11,832 nucleotides of DNA, taken from assembly GCA_030601645.1 (NCBI GenBank), contig JAUWBQ010000037.1:1-11832 (forward strand). The letters are read 5' to 3'. Below, piece by piece: positions 1-6,976 of the stretch (position 1 is the stretch's first letter; each line of letters begins with the position of its first letter). The position numbers were made by a program, and so were the translations under genes. Source of the DNA: Candidatus Bathyarchaeota archaeon (GTDB taxonomy: Archaea > Thermoproteota > Bathyarchaeia > TCS64). Under the pieces are notes generated by a model. It did not search any database. It saw only the letters and a list, made by a program, of their open reading frames with translations, and had not been told where the DNA came from.

Positions 1-2325
1 GTCTCGTCCTCGTATCAGCATGAGAGATACCCGCCGTCCAGGTATCGGAGGTACAGGTGGGGGTCGGGGAGGACCAGGATCGAGACCTTCAACGAGTTCA
101 GCATGGCGGAGGGAGAGGCGTTCATCCTCGGGGCGGGAGAGGTCCTGGAGCTGGACATCCGCAAGTACAGCCTCACGGCGGACATGGCCCGCATCCACCC
201 CATGGTGGAGGAGGTGGAGGTCGATCTGTCCGAGGTGGAGGGGCAGGGCTTCTACGTCGCCGCCGAGAGCCACGGCATCCAGGAGGCAAAGGAGTTCCTC
301 TCCGGGATAGATGAGAAGATCGAGAGCCAGGAGTACGAGGGGGCCTACGTGGACCTCCGGCAGGCGTACCTGAAGCTGCTGAGCGTCAGGGGCAGGCTGG
401 AGGCCGCAGTCTATGAGGCGGGCGTCTCGCTCAAAATCCTCATGGTGTTCACCGCCGTCACGTCGGTGGCCCTGGGGGCGTTGCTGGCCGCCAACGGCAT
501 TCTCAAGCTTCTCCTGACATTGGGCTCATTCGGGTCCATGATACTCTACCTGAGGCAGGTGTTTCCCGGGAGCGCCGTGATCGAGCCCGGCAGCTTCACA
601 TCCATGGCAGCCGCCTCGCTGCTGGGGGCCCTGCTCGTCTTGAGCCTGCTGCCCAGGGTGCTGGGCGATGCGGTGGGCGAAGGCGGCATGGCGAGGGTGG
701 GAGCCCTCGTGGCCGTCTTCTCCATGGGGACCAGGAGCCTCAGGAGGAGGAAGCTGCGCTCCCTGTTCACGTTCGCAACCATACTGACCCTCACCATGAG
801 CTTCGTGGCCCTCACATCGCTCTCCACCAGCTACGGGCTGATATACAACAGATACGGCAACGACAGGCCAGACACGGAAGGGATCATGGTGAGGATGCCG
901 TTCTACCCCCCCAACAGCGAGTTCGAGAAGGGGGTGTTCTCCCCCATCATCGCCGCGACGATCGAGTGGGCATGGGGGAACGAGGGGGTCGTCAACGTGG
1001 CGGAGCTGGCCAAGAGCATCCCGAGCCTCAGACCCTACGGGAGGATCGGGGAGTGGCCCATCTTCGGCGTGATCGGGATCCAGCCCGATGTGGAGCCCTT
1101 GATGTCCCTCATCGACGGCGCCGTCGTGGAGGGGGAGTTCCTCAGGGAGGAGGGAGATTGCCTACTCCACAGGTACATGCGTAACAACGCGCGCTTGGAA
1201 GTGGGGGATCAGATAGTCGTCAAAGGGGTCCCCCTGAGGATCGCCGGCTTCTTCGGGAACATCGGGAGGATCGCCGACGTGGACGGGGTGACGATCCTGC
1301 CCGACTACCAGGTCCTCGTGAGCCCCGATCCGCCCACCATCGAGGTGCGGGTCTGCAACGAGGACGCGGTGGTCATCACCACCCTTGAGACGGCCCTCCT
1401 CATCGATAGGGTCATCGTCTCCAGGATAGACGTGGGGCTCGAGCCCGGGGCAGACCTCGAGACTATAGGGAAGAGCATGGCCCTCTCCAGGGAGTTCAGG
1501 GTCTGGATCTCCGAGGGCGGGGAGTCCCACATCGCCTACATGGGGAGCCAGATCAGCGGGAAGGGCTTCCCCATCCTCGTTCCCTGGGCCATAGTGATCC
1601 TCAACGTGGTGACCACGATGCTTAACTCCATGTTCGAGCGGCGCAGGGAGATAGACATCCTCTCCAGCATCGGACTGAACCCGATGCACATAGCAGGGGT
1701 CTTCCTGGCGGAGGCCTCCATCCTCGGGGTCACCGGGGGGAGCATCGGATACCTCATGGGGCTGGGCCTCTACCCCGTGATGAAGAACATGGCCTGGGCC
1801 CCAGTCGTCAGCCAGAAGGTCTCGGCCGTCTGGCTCGTCGCAAGCCTCGGGATAGCGGTGGCCTCGGTCGTCTTTGGATCCATAGTGGCGCTGGTGTGGT
1901 CGGTGGGGCTGACGCCCTCCCTCACCAGGAGATGGAACCTCGGAGATCAGGAGACCGGAGAAAGGACCGCATGGGAGACGAGGCTGCCGGTCAGGATCGC
2001 CGATGAGAGTCTCGAGGAGTTCCTGTCCTATGTCATGGACTACTTCAAGAGGTTCTCGAGCCTGGACTCCATACCCAGGATTAGCTTTGTTAAGCTGGTG
2101 AAAGAGGGGGATGCGAGGGTGATGTCGTTCATCTACTGTGAGATGGGCTCCAGCATACACGTCAAGAGGACCGAGAACGTCATGACCCTGGCCCGGGACG
2201 AGGAGGGCGTCTACGCCCCCACGATGGCTTCGAGGGGGGATAGGGACGCAGCCAGGACGACCAGGGCTTTCATCAGGAAGATCGTGATCCGGTGGTCGAC
2301 GGAACAGGGCAGGAAAGCCCGGTAG
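1..2325 (+). CDS. FtsX/MacB-family ABC transporter permease, 5' end missing
   Basis: The frame is open from the first base to TAG at 2323, so this is the C-terminal 774 residues of a longer protein; the ATG at 103 is internal. The FtsX permease signature lies near residue 545 (FERRREIDILSSIGLNPMHI), followed by a glycine-rich helix (VTGGSIGYLMGLGL). Hydrophobic segments are seen around residues 144-180, 200-225, 252-276, 520-540, 555-580 and 600-625. A soluble loop of about 240 residues after the third segment would be the extracytoplasmic domain typical of MacB-like permeases. Such proteins use an ABC ATPase for lipoprotein export, efflux or mechanotransmission; no ATPase is visible here and it may lie upstream. 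Unusual points are two extra membrane segments ahead of the usual first FtsX helix and a charged tail of about 120 residues after the last helix. The family call is firm; the substrate is unknown. Confidence 0.85.
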   Translation, partial: VSSSYQHERYPPSRYRRYRWGSGRTRIETFNEFSMAEGEAFILGAGEVLELDIRKYSLTADMARIHPMVEEVEVDLSEVEGQGFYVAAESHGIQEAKEFLSGIDEKIESQEYEGAYVDLRQAYLKLLSVRGRLEAAVYEAGVSLKILMVFTAVTSVALGALLAANGILKLLLTLGSFGSMILYLRQVFPGSAVIEPGSFTSMAAASLLGALLVLSLLPRVLGDAVGEGGMARVGALVAVFSMGTRSLRRRKLRSLFTFATILTLTMSFVALTSLSTSYGLIYNRYGNDRPDTEGIMVRMPFYPPNSEFEKGVFSPIIAATIEWAWGNEGVVNVAELAKSIPSLRPYGRIGEWPIFGVIGIQPDVEPLMSLIDGAVVEGEFLREEGDCLLHRYMRNNARLEVGDQIVVKGVPLRIAGFFGNIGRIADVDGVTILPDYQVLVSPDPPTIEVRVCNEDAVVITTLETALLIDRVIVSRIDVGLEPGADLETIGKSMALSREFRVWISEGGESHIAYMGSQISGKGFPILVPWAIVILNVVTTMLNSMFERRREIDILSSIGLNPMHIAGVFLAEASILGVTGGSIGYLMGLGLYPVMKNMAWAPVVSQKVSAVWLVASLGIAVASVVFGSIVALVWSVGLTPSLTRRWNLGDQETGERTAWETRLPVRIADESLEEFLSYVMDYFKRFSSLDSIPRISFVKLVKEGDARVMSFIYCEMGSSIHVKRTENVMTLARDEEGVYAPTMASRGDRDAARTTRAFIRKIVIRWSTEQGRKAR

Positions 2326-2366
2326 GCTGCAACGGGTTCTCTTTACCAATGCGTACACGGGAAAGC

Positions 2367-2412
2367 GGCCGGTGTGCCAGCTGTCACCCATCTCCCGTTC
2401 GCGGCGGCATCC
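2367..2412 (-). repeat. Diverged copy (A) of the RNase P RNA 3' end; candidate distal attachment site
   Basis: Over 46 bases this matches the 3' end of rnpB (8523-8568) at 37 positions and copy B (7648-7693) at 38, with mostly transition differences and in the same orientation. The region covers the P1 3' strand and the CR-V neighbourhood. CR-V itself is ruined, so this is not a functional RNA. It begins about 40 bases after the permease stop codon. I read it as the displaced old 3' end of rnpB, marking the far edge of the inserted DNA. On the minus strand it contains an ATG (2391-2389) at the position equivalent to the predicted recombinase start. Confidence 0.7.
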
Positions 2413-2466
2413 CGTTGAGTGGGATTAATGGGGATGATGCGGAATGGGCGGATCGAGTTCCGCGCA

Positions 2467-2478
2467 ACGTTTATCTCT
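2467..2478 (+). promoter_or_regulatory. TATA-type archaeal promoter for vapBC1
   Basis: The sequence ACGTTTATCTC is centred about 27 bases before the vapB1 ATG, the spacing expected for a leaderless archaeal transcript. Just downstream the heptamer ACATATG occurs twice (2486-2492 and 2496-2502), overlapping the start codon. It could be an autoregulatory operator for the VapB protein, which is inference. Confidence 0.5.
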
Positions 2479-2498
2479 GCGTACACATATGGGTACAT

Positions 2499-2741
2499 AT
2501 GACTTCCAAGAACATATCCATAACCGAGGATGTCTACAGGCTGCTCTCGAGGATGAAGCTGGAGGGGGAGAGCTTCTCCAATGTAATCAGGCGCCTGGCG
2601 AGGCGTCGAAGCCTGGCCGACAGTGCGAGCCTCTGGTCCGAGCTGCCAGAGGAGGAGCTGGAGGCCTTCGCCGAGAGCCTTCGAGACCTCAGAGGCAGGG
2701 CTCGTGAGTCGCTGGGGGCGAAGGACCTTGAGGGTCGTTGA
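2499..2741 (+). CDS. vapB: VapB-type antitoxin (module 1)
   Basis: This encodes an 80-residue protein. The N-terminus (TSKNISITEDVYRLLSRMKL, then SFSNVIRRL) matches the archaeal VapB antitoxin family (DUF217-like) with a short DNA-binding N-terminus. The C-terminal half is charged and helical (EEELEAFAESLRDLRGRARE), the part that usually wraps the toxin. The ATG at 2499 is chosen over an upstream frame-open start because it sits 27 bases after a TATA box and gives the family's normal length and N-terminus. The stop overlaps the vapC1 start by 14 bases, so the two are translationally coupled. Such antitoxins neutralise the partner PIN RNase and usually repress their own promoter. The module lies just inside the proposed element edge. 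Confidence 0.85.
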   Translation: MTSKNISITEDVYRLLSRMKLEGESFSNVIRRLARRRSLADSASLWSELPEEELEAFAESLRDLRGRARESLGAKDLEGR

Positions 2742-3126
2742 CACAACTTTCATCATCGGCCTCCTCAGGGGAGACCCCGGGACCGTCGAGAAGGCGAGGG
2801 AGCTGGACGGGGAGGGGGGCGCCGCCACGACGGTCATCAACGTGTTCGAGGTCTCCTACGGCGTGTACCGGAGCATGACGGACGTCGACAGGAGGTTGGA
2901 GGAGGCCCGGCGGGTCTTCTCGAACCTCGAAGTGTTCCCGCTGGACTCTAGGGCGGCGGTTAAGGCGGCTGAGATCGCGGCAACTCTGGACAGGGAGGGC
3001 AGGGGCGTCGACCCCTTCGATGCGCTCGTGGCTGGTATCGCCCTTGTCAACGGCGCGGAGCGTATCGTCACGAGGAACGTAGCCCACTTCGAGAGGGTGC
3101 CCGGTCTGATCGTCGAGGAGCACTGA
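2728..3126 (+). CDS. vapC: VapC-type PIN-domain toxin (module 1)
   Basis: This encodes a 132-residue PIN-domain ribonuclease. The acidic metal-site residues are visible: D5 in VVDTTF, E41 in NVFEVSYG, and D95 and D98 in VDPFDALVAG; VTRNVAHF near residue 114 is the usual final motif. In this family the acidic cluster binds Mg or Mn and cuts RNA, often tRNA or rRNA. The TTG at 2728 is preferred because VapC proteins begin within a few residues of the VVDTT strand; a GTG at 2704 would add eight residues. It overlaps vapB1. Family and partnership are clear; the RNA target is unknown. A strong hairpin follows at 3168-3194. Confidence 0.9.
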   Translation: MRVVDTTFIIGLLRGDPGTVEKARELDGEGGAATTVINVFEVSYGVYRSMTDVDRRLEEARRVFSNLEVFPLDSRAAVKAAEIAATLDREGRGVDPFDALVAGIALVNGAERIVTRNVAHFERVPGLIVEEH

Positions 3127-3167
3127 GCCGCATCCATCCCTCAGCCTCATTCCTCTAGAAGGGGGGT

Positions 3168-3194
3168 CTGGCGGGGGAACTGGTTCCCCCCCAG
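3168..3194 (+). terminator. GC-rich hairpin after vapC1
   Basis: GGGGGAAC and GTTCCCCC form an 8-base perfect inverted repeat separated by two bases, extended by CTGG/CCAG across a single unpaired C. It starts 42 bases after the vapC1 stop. No clear T-tract follows, so it may be a 3' stabilising or processing hairpin. A second inverted repeat (GGTTGGG/CCCAACC) lies at 3306-3328. The rest of the 280-base gap holds no recognisable gene. Confidence 0.45.
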
Positions 3195-3344
3195 CGGGCT
3201 CATTTAATGATTAATATCTCAGTGAATCCGCTCGGTTCCACAGTTGAATCGTGCATGCGCTGTGTTGCCTGCTCTCTTTGGCAGTGTGTGGTGGCCCTGT
3301 GGGCAGGTTGGGGGGGGTTCTCCCAACCGTTAAATCATCTTCGA

Positions 3345-3375
3345 CCTTCATATATTATTTCATAACGCTTAAACG
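3345..3375 (+). promoter_or_regulatory. AT-rich promoter region of the 3405-4731 gene pair
   Basis: The run TATATTATTTCATAACGCTT ends about 35 bases before the ATG at 3405, and CTTAAACG at about 3367 has the spacing expected for a TATA element. This is also where base composition changes sharply from GC-rich to AT-rich. The exact box is uncertain. Confidence 0.35.
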
Positions 3376-3404
3376 ATTGTTCTGCTATTATTTTTTGGCT
3401 CATT

Positions 3405-3965
3405 ATGTCTGAAACACCAGCAAAAATATATATAAATCTGAAAGAGGGAATAATCGAAATTGAAGGTTCAGAAGAATTTGTTGAAAAAATATTAAACGAT
3501 CATAAATATTTATTCTCCGATAAAACTACGACAGTAACTAAGAGTACTTCAGAAAAACCTAAAACTATAAAAAGAGCCGTAAAAACAGTAAAAGAATCCA
3601 AAGCCAGAAAAAAGACTGTTTTAGAATCGTTAACAGCAATCGATTTAGATTTAAGTGGAACCGATAAATATCCCACTCTAAAGGACTTTTATTTGGAGAA
3701 GAAGCCAAAAAGTTACATGGAAAAGACCTGTGTATTCATATATTATATAGAAGAAAATTTGGGATTAACGCCAGTGACTCCAGGCCATCTCTTGACATGT
3801 TATAGGGCTGTAGGTTCAAGAATCCCCGCCAAATTGGGACAATCGATTTTAGATTCAAAATACAAAGGTTGGGTTACAGCAGAATCGGGTATAAACGGTG
3901 GATCACTTAGCCATATTGGGACAAACCTCGTAGAACTTGATTTACCAAGGAAGAAAAATGATTGA
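3405..3965 (+). CDS. Unknown two-part protein, partner of the HEPN gene
   Basis: This encodes 186 residues; I do not assign a function. The N-terminal part (residues 7-35, IYINLKEGIIEIEGSEEFVE onwards) looks like a small alpha-beta module seen at the start of many archaeal and mobile-element proteins. A lysine-, threonine- and serine-rich linker at about 40-75 follows. The C-terminal domain (about 85-186) carries TLKDFYLEKKPKSYMEKTCV, a VTPGHLLTCYRAVG helix pair and an ending with KGWVT...G.N.VELDLP, resembling a compact helical or winged-helix module. The stop overlaps the next start by eight bases (3958-3965), so the two proteins are probably made together. Codon use is AT-rich, unlike the permease and rnpB flanks. 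From recollection, such proteins occur beside HEPN genes in accessory regions; this needs a search to confirm. Confidence 0.8.
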   Translation: MSETPAKIYINLKEGIIEIEGSEEFVEKILNDHKYLFSDKTTTVTKSTSEKPKTIKRAVKTVKESKARKKTVLESLTAIDLDLSGTDKYPTLKDFYLEKKPKSYMEKTCVFIYYIEENLGLTPVTPGHLLTCYRAVGSRIPAKLGQSILDSKYKGWVTAESGINGGSLSHIGTNLVELDLPRKKND

Positions 3966-4731
3966 AGAACTTCGAAATAATTTGTATTCTAATCTACCTA
4001 ACCCCTTAGTTGATAAGTTATTAGATTGCTATGTGAAGACGAAAGAAGATTTCTACCTTAGTAACTATCGTTCAGCCTCAATCGAGGCTGGTAGGTTTTC
4101 AGAGGTCGGTTTACGAATAATACAAAATGAGATTGACGGTACATATACAAGACTTGGAAGGCGATTACCAACTTTTCATGATGAAGTCTTTAGATTTGGT
4201 AACACTGGAGGACATTCAGACACATTAAGATTCCACATCCCTAGGACATTAGAGGTGATCCACGATATCCGTAACAAGAGAGACGTAAGTCATCCAATTG
4301 CTGAATTAGACGCTAATTATTCGGATGCAACCCTTGCTCTCTATGCTTCATCTTGGGTTCTTGTCGAATTGATACGTCTATATTACACTGGCGATATAGA
4401 CAGGGCTCAACAAATTGTTAACGAAGTAGTAAGATTTCAGATACCAATTATTCAAGATTTTGTTGGTTTCTTGAAGGTACTCGACCCCAAGCTAGCTCTT
4501 TGGAAAAAAATACTTCTATGGGCATTACATCGTAGAAATGAGGGAATAACAATCGAACAGATTCAAGAATGGACTAAAGGTCGTAGCCCACGATATTATA
4601 TCAATCGAATTTTAGATGAATTAGAACATGAAAAAGCGTTTTTACATGCACAGGGTGAGAGATATTATATTACAAATCCAGGAATTTTGATTGTATCTAG
4701 AGAAGTGCCACTCGTTATCTCAGACATGTAA
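3958..4731 (+). CDS. Probable HEPN-domain RNase-like protein with C-terminal winged helix
   Basis: This encodes 257 residues from the ATG at 3958, which overlaps the upstream stop; a TTG at 3937 would add seven residues and looks less natural. Residues about 15-145 are helical and hold R105-N106-K-R-D-V-S-H112, matching the HEPN RNase signature (R, then a polar residue, four to six residues, then H). It is followed by DATLALYASSWVLVELIRLYY, as in other HEPN-like accessory proteins. Residues about 185-245 (GITIEQIQEW...YYINRILDELE...YYITNPG) read as a winged helix. HEPN proteins are often metal-independent RNases in toxin-antitoxin and abortive-infection systems, which suggests a defence or toxin role paired with the 3405 gene. 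The fold and role are inferred from motifs only. Confidence 0.72.
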   Translation: MIEELRNNLYSNLPNPLVDKLLDCYVKTKEDFYLSNYRSASIEAGRFSEVGLRIIQNEIDGTYTRLGRRLPTFHDEVFRFGNTGGHSDTLRFHIPRTLEVIHDIRNKRDVSHPIAELDANYSDATLALYASSWVLVELIRLYYTGDIDRAQQIVNEVVRFQIPIIQDFVGFLKVLDPKLALWKKILLWALHRRNEGITIEQIQEWTKGRSPRYYINRILDELEHEKAFLHAQGERYYITNPGILIVSREVPLVISDM

Positions 4732-4949
4732 TGTGTTTACAACTCATCTTAAAATGCGCGCGCGAGGATAAGAGTTGGGATGAAGAACACATCCACGAAG
4801 CAGCCCAATGTTTCTCTGTTCGTACAGGGGGTTCAGTTCATGGTTCCTCTTGGGGTGTTTCGTTGTCATACGGCGAGTGGGCAGTTCTCATGTGTATGCC
4901 TACGTAATGTTAATTTACATTGAAATGAAGGATATCCAGGAGGTCTATC
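4732..4949 (+). other. Intergenic stretch with GC-palindrome motif
   Basis: No convincing gene is seen. TGCGCGCGCGA at 4755-4765 stands out in AT-rich DNA and recurs at 5844-5854 on the other side of the membrane-protein gene. A frame open over 4808-5068 lacks a ribosome binding site and overlaps the better supported gene at 4950, so it is not called. Confidence 0.4.
4938..4944 (+). promoter_or_regulatory. Strong Shine-Dalgarno deciding the GTG start at 4950
   Basis: AGGAGGT ends five bases before GTG at 4950. This is the clearest ribosome binding site in the window and shows this gene has a leadered transcript, unlike several others here. Confidence 0.7.
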
Positions 4950-5732
4950 GTGCAGAGTCTGAGATCGTTTATTATTCTTATTTTGCTTACAGCCATCTTA
5001 GCACTTACAGCACTATTTTCCCCTTTCGGGCTCAGAGGCATTCTTCTTTCCAGCATCCTATCTATTGACGCATTAATTTTAGTCATATATGCTGTATCTC
5101 AACGGTACTACAAACCACGAATCACCCTGATAGTTGGGGGTCAGCAAAGTGGTACTCCAATACCTGTGCCGTCAAACGAAGGTTCAATTTGGCTCGGTAT
5201 CACTACAGATTTGAAAAAAGACATCTCTCTGGAAGAGATAAGAGTTGAGTATGATGATGGCCTCTTGGATATTTCATTGAAAAAAGAACTCGCTACAGAA
5301 GAAGTGTGGGCTAAGGCACAAACAGGAACTGTAAATATGACCGTACAAGAATATTTTGATGAAAATGAAGAATTGCCCCTTAAAGAATATGGGCGAGTAA
5401 CGATAGAACACTCTCTCAATCACAGTCATCCTGTTTCACTGGTTCTTTCAAGCCTACCGAAAGTGAAAGCGGACTTCATCCACGTTTACGCACTTGGATA
5501 TAAATCCACACAAGATGAGTTTTCTTTCATAGTGAGGGTGTTCTCAAAGCTCGAAGAATACGAAATAGGTCCTCCGTGGAACATGTTTAGTTTTGGCTCT
5601 CATCGACACACCCAATCTATTTCATTTAAAGTGGACTCCGATCTCGATCTTGATGATTCGCAGAGGCATTCTAGATACAGATTTTTACTAGGTCCAGGAA
5701 AAACAATGATGATTCGTAATATTTCCCAATAG
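4950..5732 (+). CDS. Membrane-anchored protein of unknown function
   Basis: This encodes 260 residues starting at GTG behind AGGAGGT. Two hydrophobic helices fill residues about 7-24 and 30-48, followed by a basic stretch (SQRYYKPR) and a soluble domain of about 205 residues that looks beta-rich. No signal peptidase site, catalytic motif or cysteine cluster is seen. By the positive-inside rule the RYYKPR after helix two suggests a cytoplasmic soluble domain, a weak prediction. The gene follows the HEPN pair on the same strand after 218 bases and shares its AT-rich composition, so it probably arrived with it. It could be a membrane effector or anchor for that system, or unrelated cargo. I do not recognise the family. 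Confidence 0.75.
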   Translation: MQSLRSFIILILLTAILALTALFSPFGLRGILLSSILSIDALILVIYAVSQRYYKPRITLIVGGQQSGTPIPVPSNEGSIWLGITTDLKKDISLEEIRVEYDDGLLDISLKKELATEEVWAKAQTGTVNMTVQEYFDENEELPLKEYGRVTIEHSLNHSHPVSLVLSSLPKVKADFIHVYALGYKSTQDEFSFIVRVFSKLEEYEIGPPWNMFSFGSHRHTQSISFKVDSDLDLDDSQRHSRYRFLLGPGKTMMIRNISQ

Positions 5733-5920
5733 AGATGACAACCCAGTTTGCAGGATAAGTGTATAGTATAGAATCCGACCCGAGGATATGAACACATAGA
5801 TATAATGATAGGGGTTCACATCCTACCCCACGAATCCGACCTTTGCGCGCGCGAAGTATTATCGGAGCATTGTCGATTCTATAAGGCGTAGTAAAAGAAA
5901 AGGGGAGAATGTAATATGGG
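5733..5920 (+). other. Convergent intergenic region with small hairpin
   Basis: This lies between the stop of the membrane protein and the stop of the minus-strand recombinase. GGGGT/ACCCC (5811-5815 and 5825-5829) forms a short hairpin, GAATCCGACC occurs twice (5771-5780, 5832-5841), and TGCGCGCGCGA recurs at 5844. No gene is seen. The hairpin superficially resembles a T-arm, but the loop is nine bases and no tRNA body surrounds it. Confidence 0.4.
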
Positions 5921-6840
5921 TTACTTCCTCTTCCTGAGCACCTTCCGCCCCTCATAGTCAGACACATACTCGAATCCCGACTCAAGCAGCACAGTGAACT
6001 CCTCGATTGATGAGGCGATCTTCACCGCCCAGTCATCCTCGCCCATATCAATGAGTTGAGTGTATCTCAGGGTGGTAGCGATTTTCCTGTGGCACATCTG
6101 GGCTTTAACGTATAGTATGTCCTTGGTGTCATGATATAGTTTCGTGGCGAAGAAGTGACGTAAGTCATAGAGGCGGATAGTTCTGATTGAGGGATCTTCC
6201 AGTTTCCTTGCGACCTTGTTCCGAATATACCTGAACGACTTTGCGTATTATGCCGAGTTCTGCGTGAACAGCCTCTGGTTACTATTCAAGTGGTTGATGT
6301 GAATGTGCACCTTGAGCATGTTCAGGGTCTTCGTCTTGATCCTGAGCGCCCTCGGGGCTCCATGTTTAGCCGTATTAGGATATAGGACTCCCTTCTCAAG
6401 GTCAACGTCCTTGACCTTCAGGGCGAGTAACTCCACAGGTCTGAGACCCGTTTCCTTGCTGATGCTGAGCTTCACCGCAAGCCTCGGTCTCGACGCCGCT
6501 ATGAGCATGTCAATGGTTTTTTCGCTGGGAATCTTCGGGAGTCTCTCCCTAGCATAGTATCTTGGACGTTTCCAAGTGAGTTCATTCAACTTGAGATAGT
6601 GCTCGTATGCGTAGCAGAGATTCCGCTTGTAAGAATCCGCTACATCCATATCCGCAATGAATGCCTTCACGGTCTCGGAATCACTTAACCCGCAACCTTT
6701 CTCCAGCACACTGAGGGCTTTCCTCACGAAGTTTATCGTGTGCTCTGAGTATCCCTGCTTCTTCAGGTGCCATAGAACACCGAACACCTCGCTTTTGGTG
6801 GTATTCAGTGTGGTTTGGTCGGTGTGCCGACTGTTATCAT
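5921..6840 (-). pseudogene. Tyrosine recombinase/integrase, broken by a frameshift and an in-frame TAA
   Basis: Read on the minus strand, the body runs from a GTG at 6787 to TAA at 6248. The same frame then continues 108 codons to a second TAA at 5921. Together they give a complete catalytic domain: ETGLRPVELLAL carries the first arginine, KHGAPRAL the lysine, YDLRHFFAT the Y-x-x-R box (Y replaces the usual H), CHRKIATTLRYTQ the H and nucleophilic tyrosine. The N-terminal DNA-binding part is EVFGVLWHLKKQGYSEHTIN. The open frame continues upstream of 6787 without a start; ATG at 6840 lies one base out of frame. Comparison with site A and rnpB shows one base missing between that ATG and the shared CACACC. 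Restoring it gives about 306 residues, normal for the family. The start lies within the att core. Such enzymes insert elements at tRNA or other RNA gene ends; here rnpB is the likely target. Confidence 0.85.
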
Positions 6841-6844
6841 CTTC
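6815..6844 (-). repeat. Attachment-core-like site D overlapping the recombinase start
   Basis: TTGGTCGGTGTGCCG (6815-6829) is identical to copy B at 7646-7660, and its last 14 bases equal the P1 3' strand of rnpB at 8522-8535. On the minus strand the flank reads AGATGATAACAG against AGATGGGTGACAG in copy A and AGGTGGGTTACGG in rnpB, so it is a shorter, more diverged relative of the same site. It contains the predicted recombinase ATG (6840-6838). Confidence 0.6.
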
Positions 6845-6926
6845 AAGGAAGCTGCCTGGCGTGTTGGTTTTGCTCTGTCTTTTCTCGTGATGGCCTCTCC
6901 ATGAGAGTCTCAGGGTTGATGCGAAA

Positions 6927-6959
6927 AAAAGTAAGGGATAAAAGTAAGGAGTTCCTTAC
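6927..6959 (+). promoter_or_regulatory. Promoter and palindromic operator of vapBC2
   Basis: GTAAGG occurs at 6931 and 6944 in identical ten-base contexts (AAAAGTAAGG, 13-base spacing), and again inverted as CCTTAC at 6954-6959. GTAAGGA and TCCTTAC (6944-6950, 6953-6959) form a perfect palindrome with a two-base spacer. GATAAAAG at 6937-6944 could be the TATA box. The palindrome lies between box and start, a natural place for antitoxin autorepression; binding by the AbrB-type protein downstream is inference. Confidence 0.5.
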
Positions 6960-6976
6960 CACTATGTGATGCATGA

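Noticed and set aside
1162..2391. 409-codon minus-strand open frame
   Set aside because: It is antisense to the permease gene and its composition (rich in H, P, G, D) is typical of a GC-rich shadow frame. Only its first codons are of interest, because the ATG falls in att copy A.
4808..5068. 86-codon plus-strand open frame
   Set aside because: It lacks a ribosome binding site and overlaps the 4950 gene, which has a strong AGGAGGT and a coherent membrane protein.
5805..5841. Possible tRNA T-arm (GGGGTTCACATCCTACCCC)
   Set aside because: The hairpin loop is nine bases when the stem has five pairs, and no acceptor, D or anticodon arms can be drawn around it.
6245..6255. Programmed readthrough or recoding at the recombinase TAA
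   Set aside because: Archaeal recoding by pyrrolysine uses TAG and selenocysteine uses TGA; TAA with an additional 5' frameshift fits ordinary decay better.
6841..6902. Alternative recombinase start at ATG 6902 (minus strand)
   Set aside because: Its frame stops after 19 codons and needs a frameshift to join the body; the ATG inside the att core needs only one base, and comparison with copy A and rnpB supports it.
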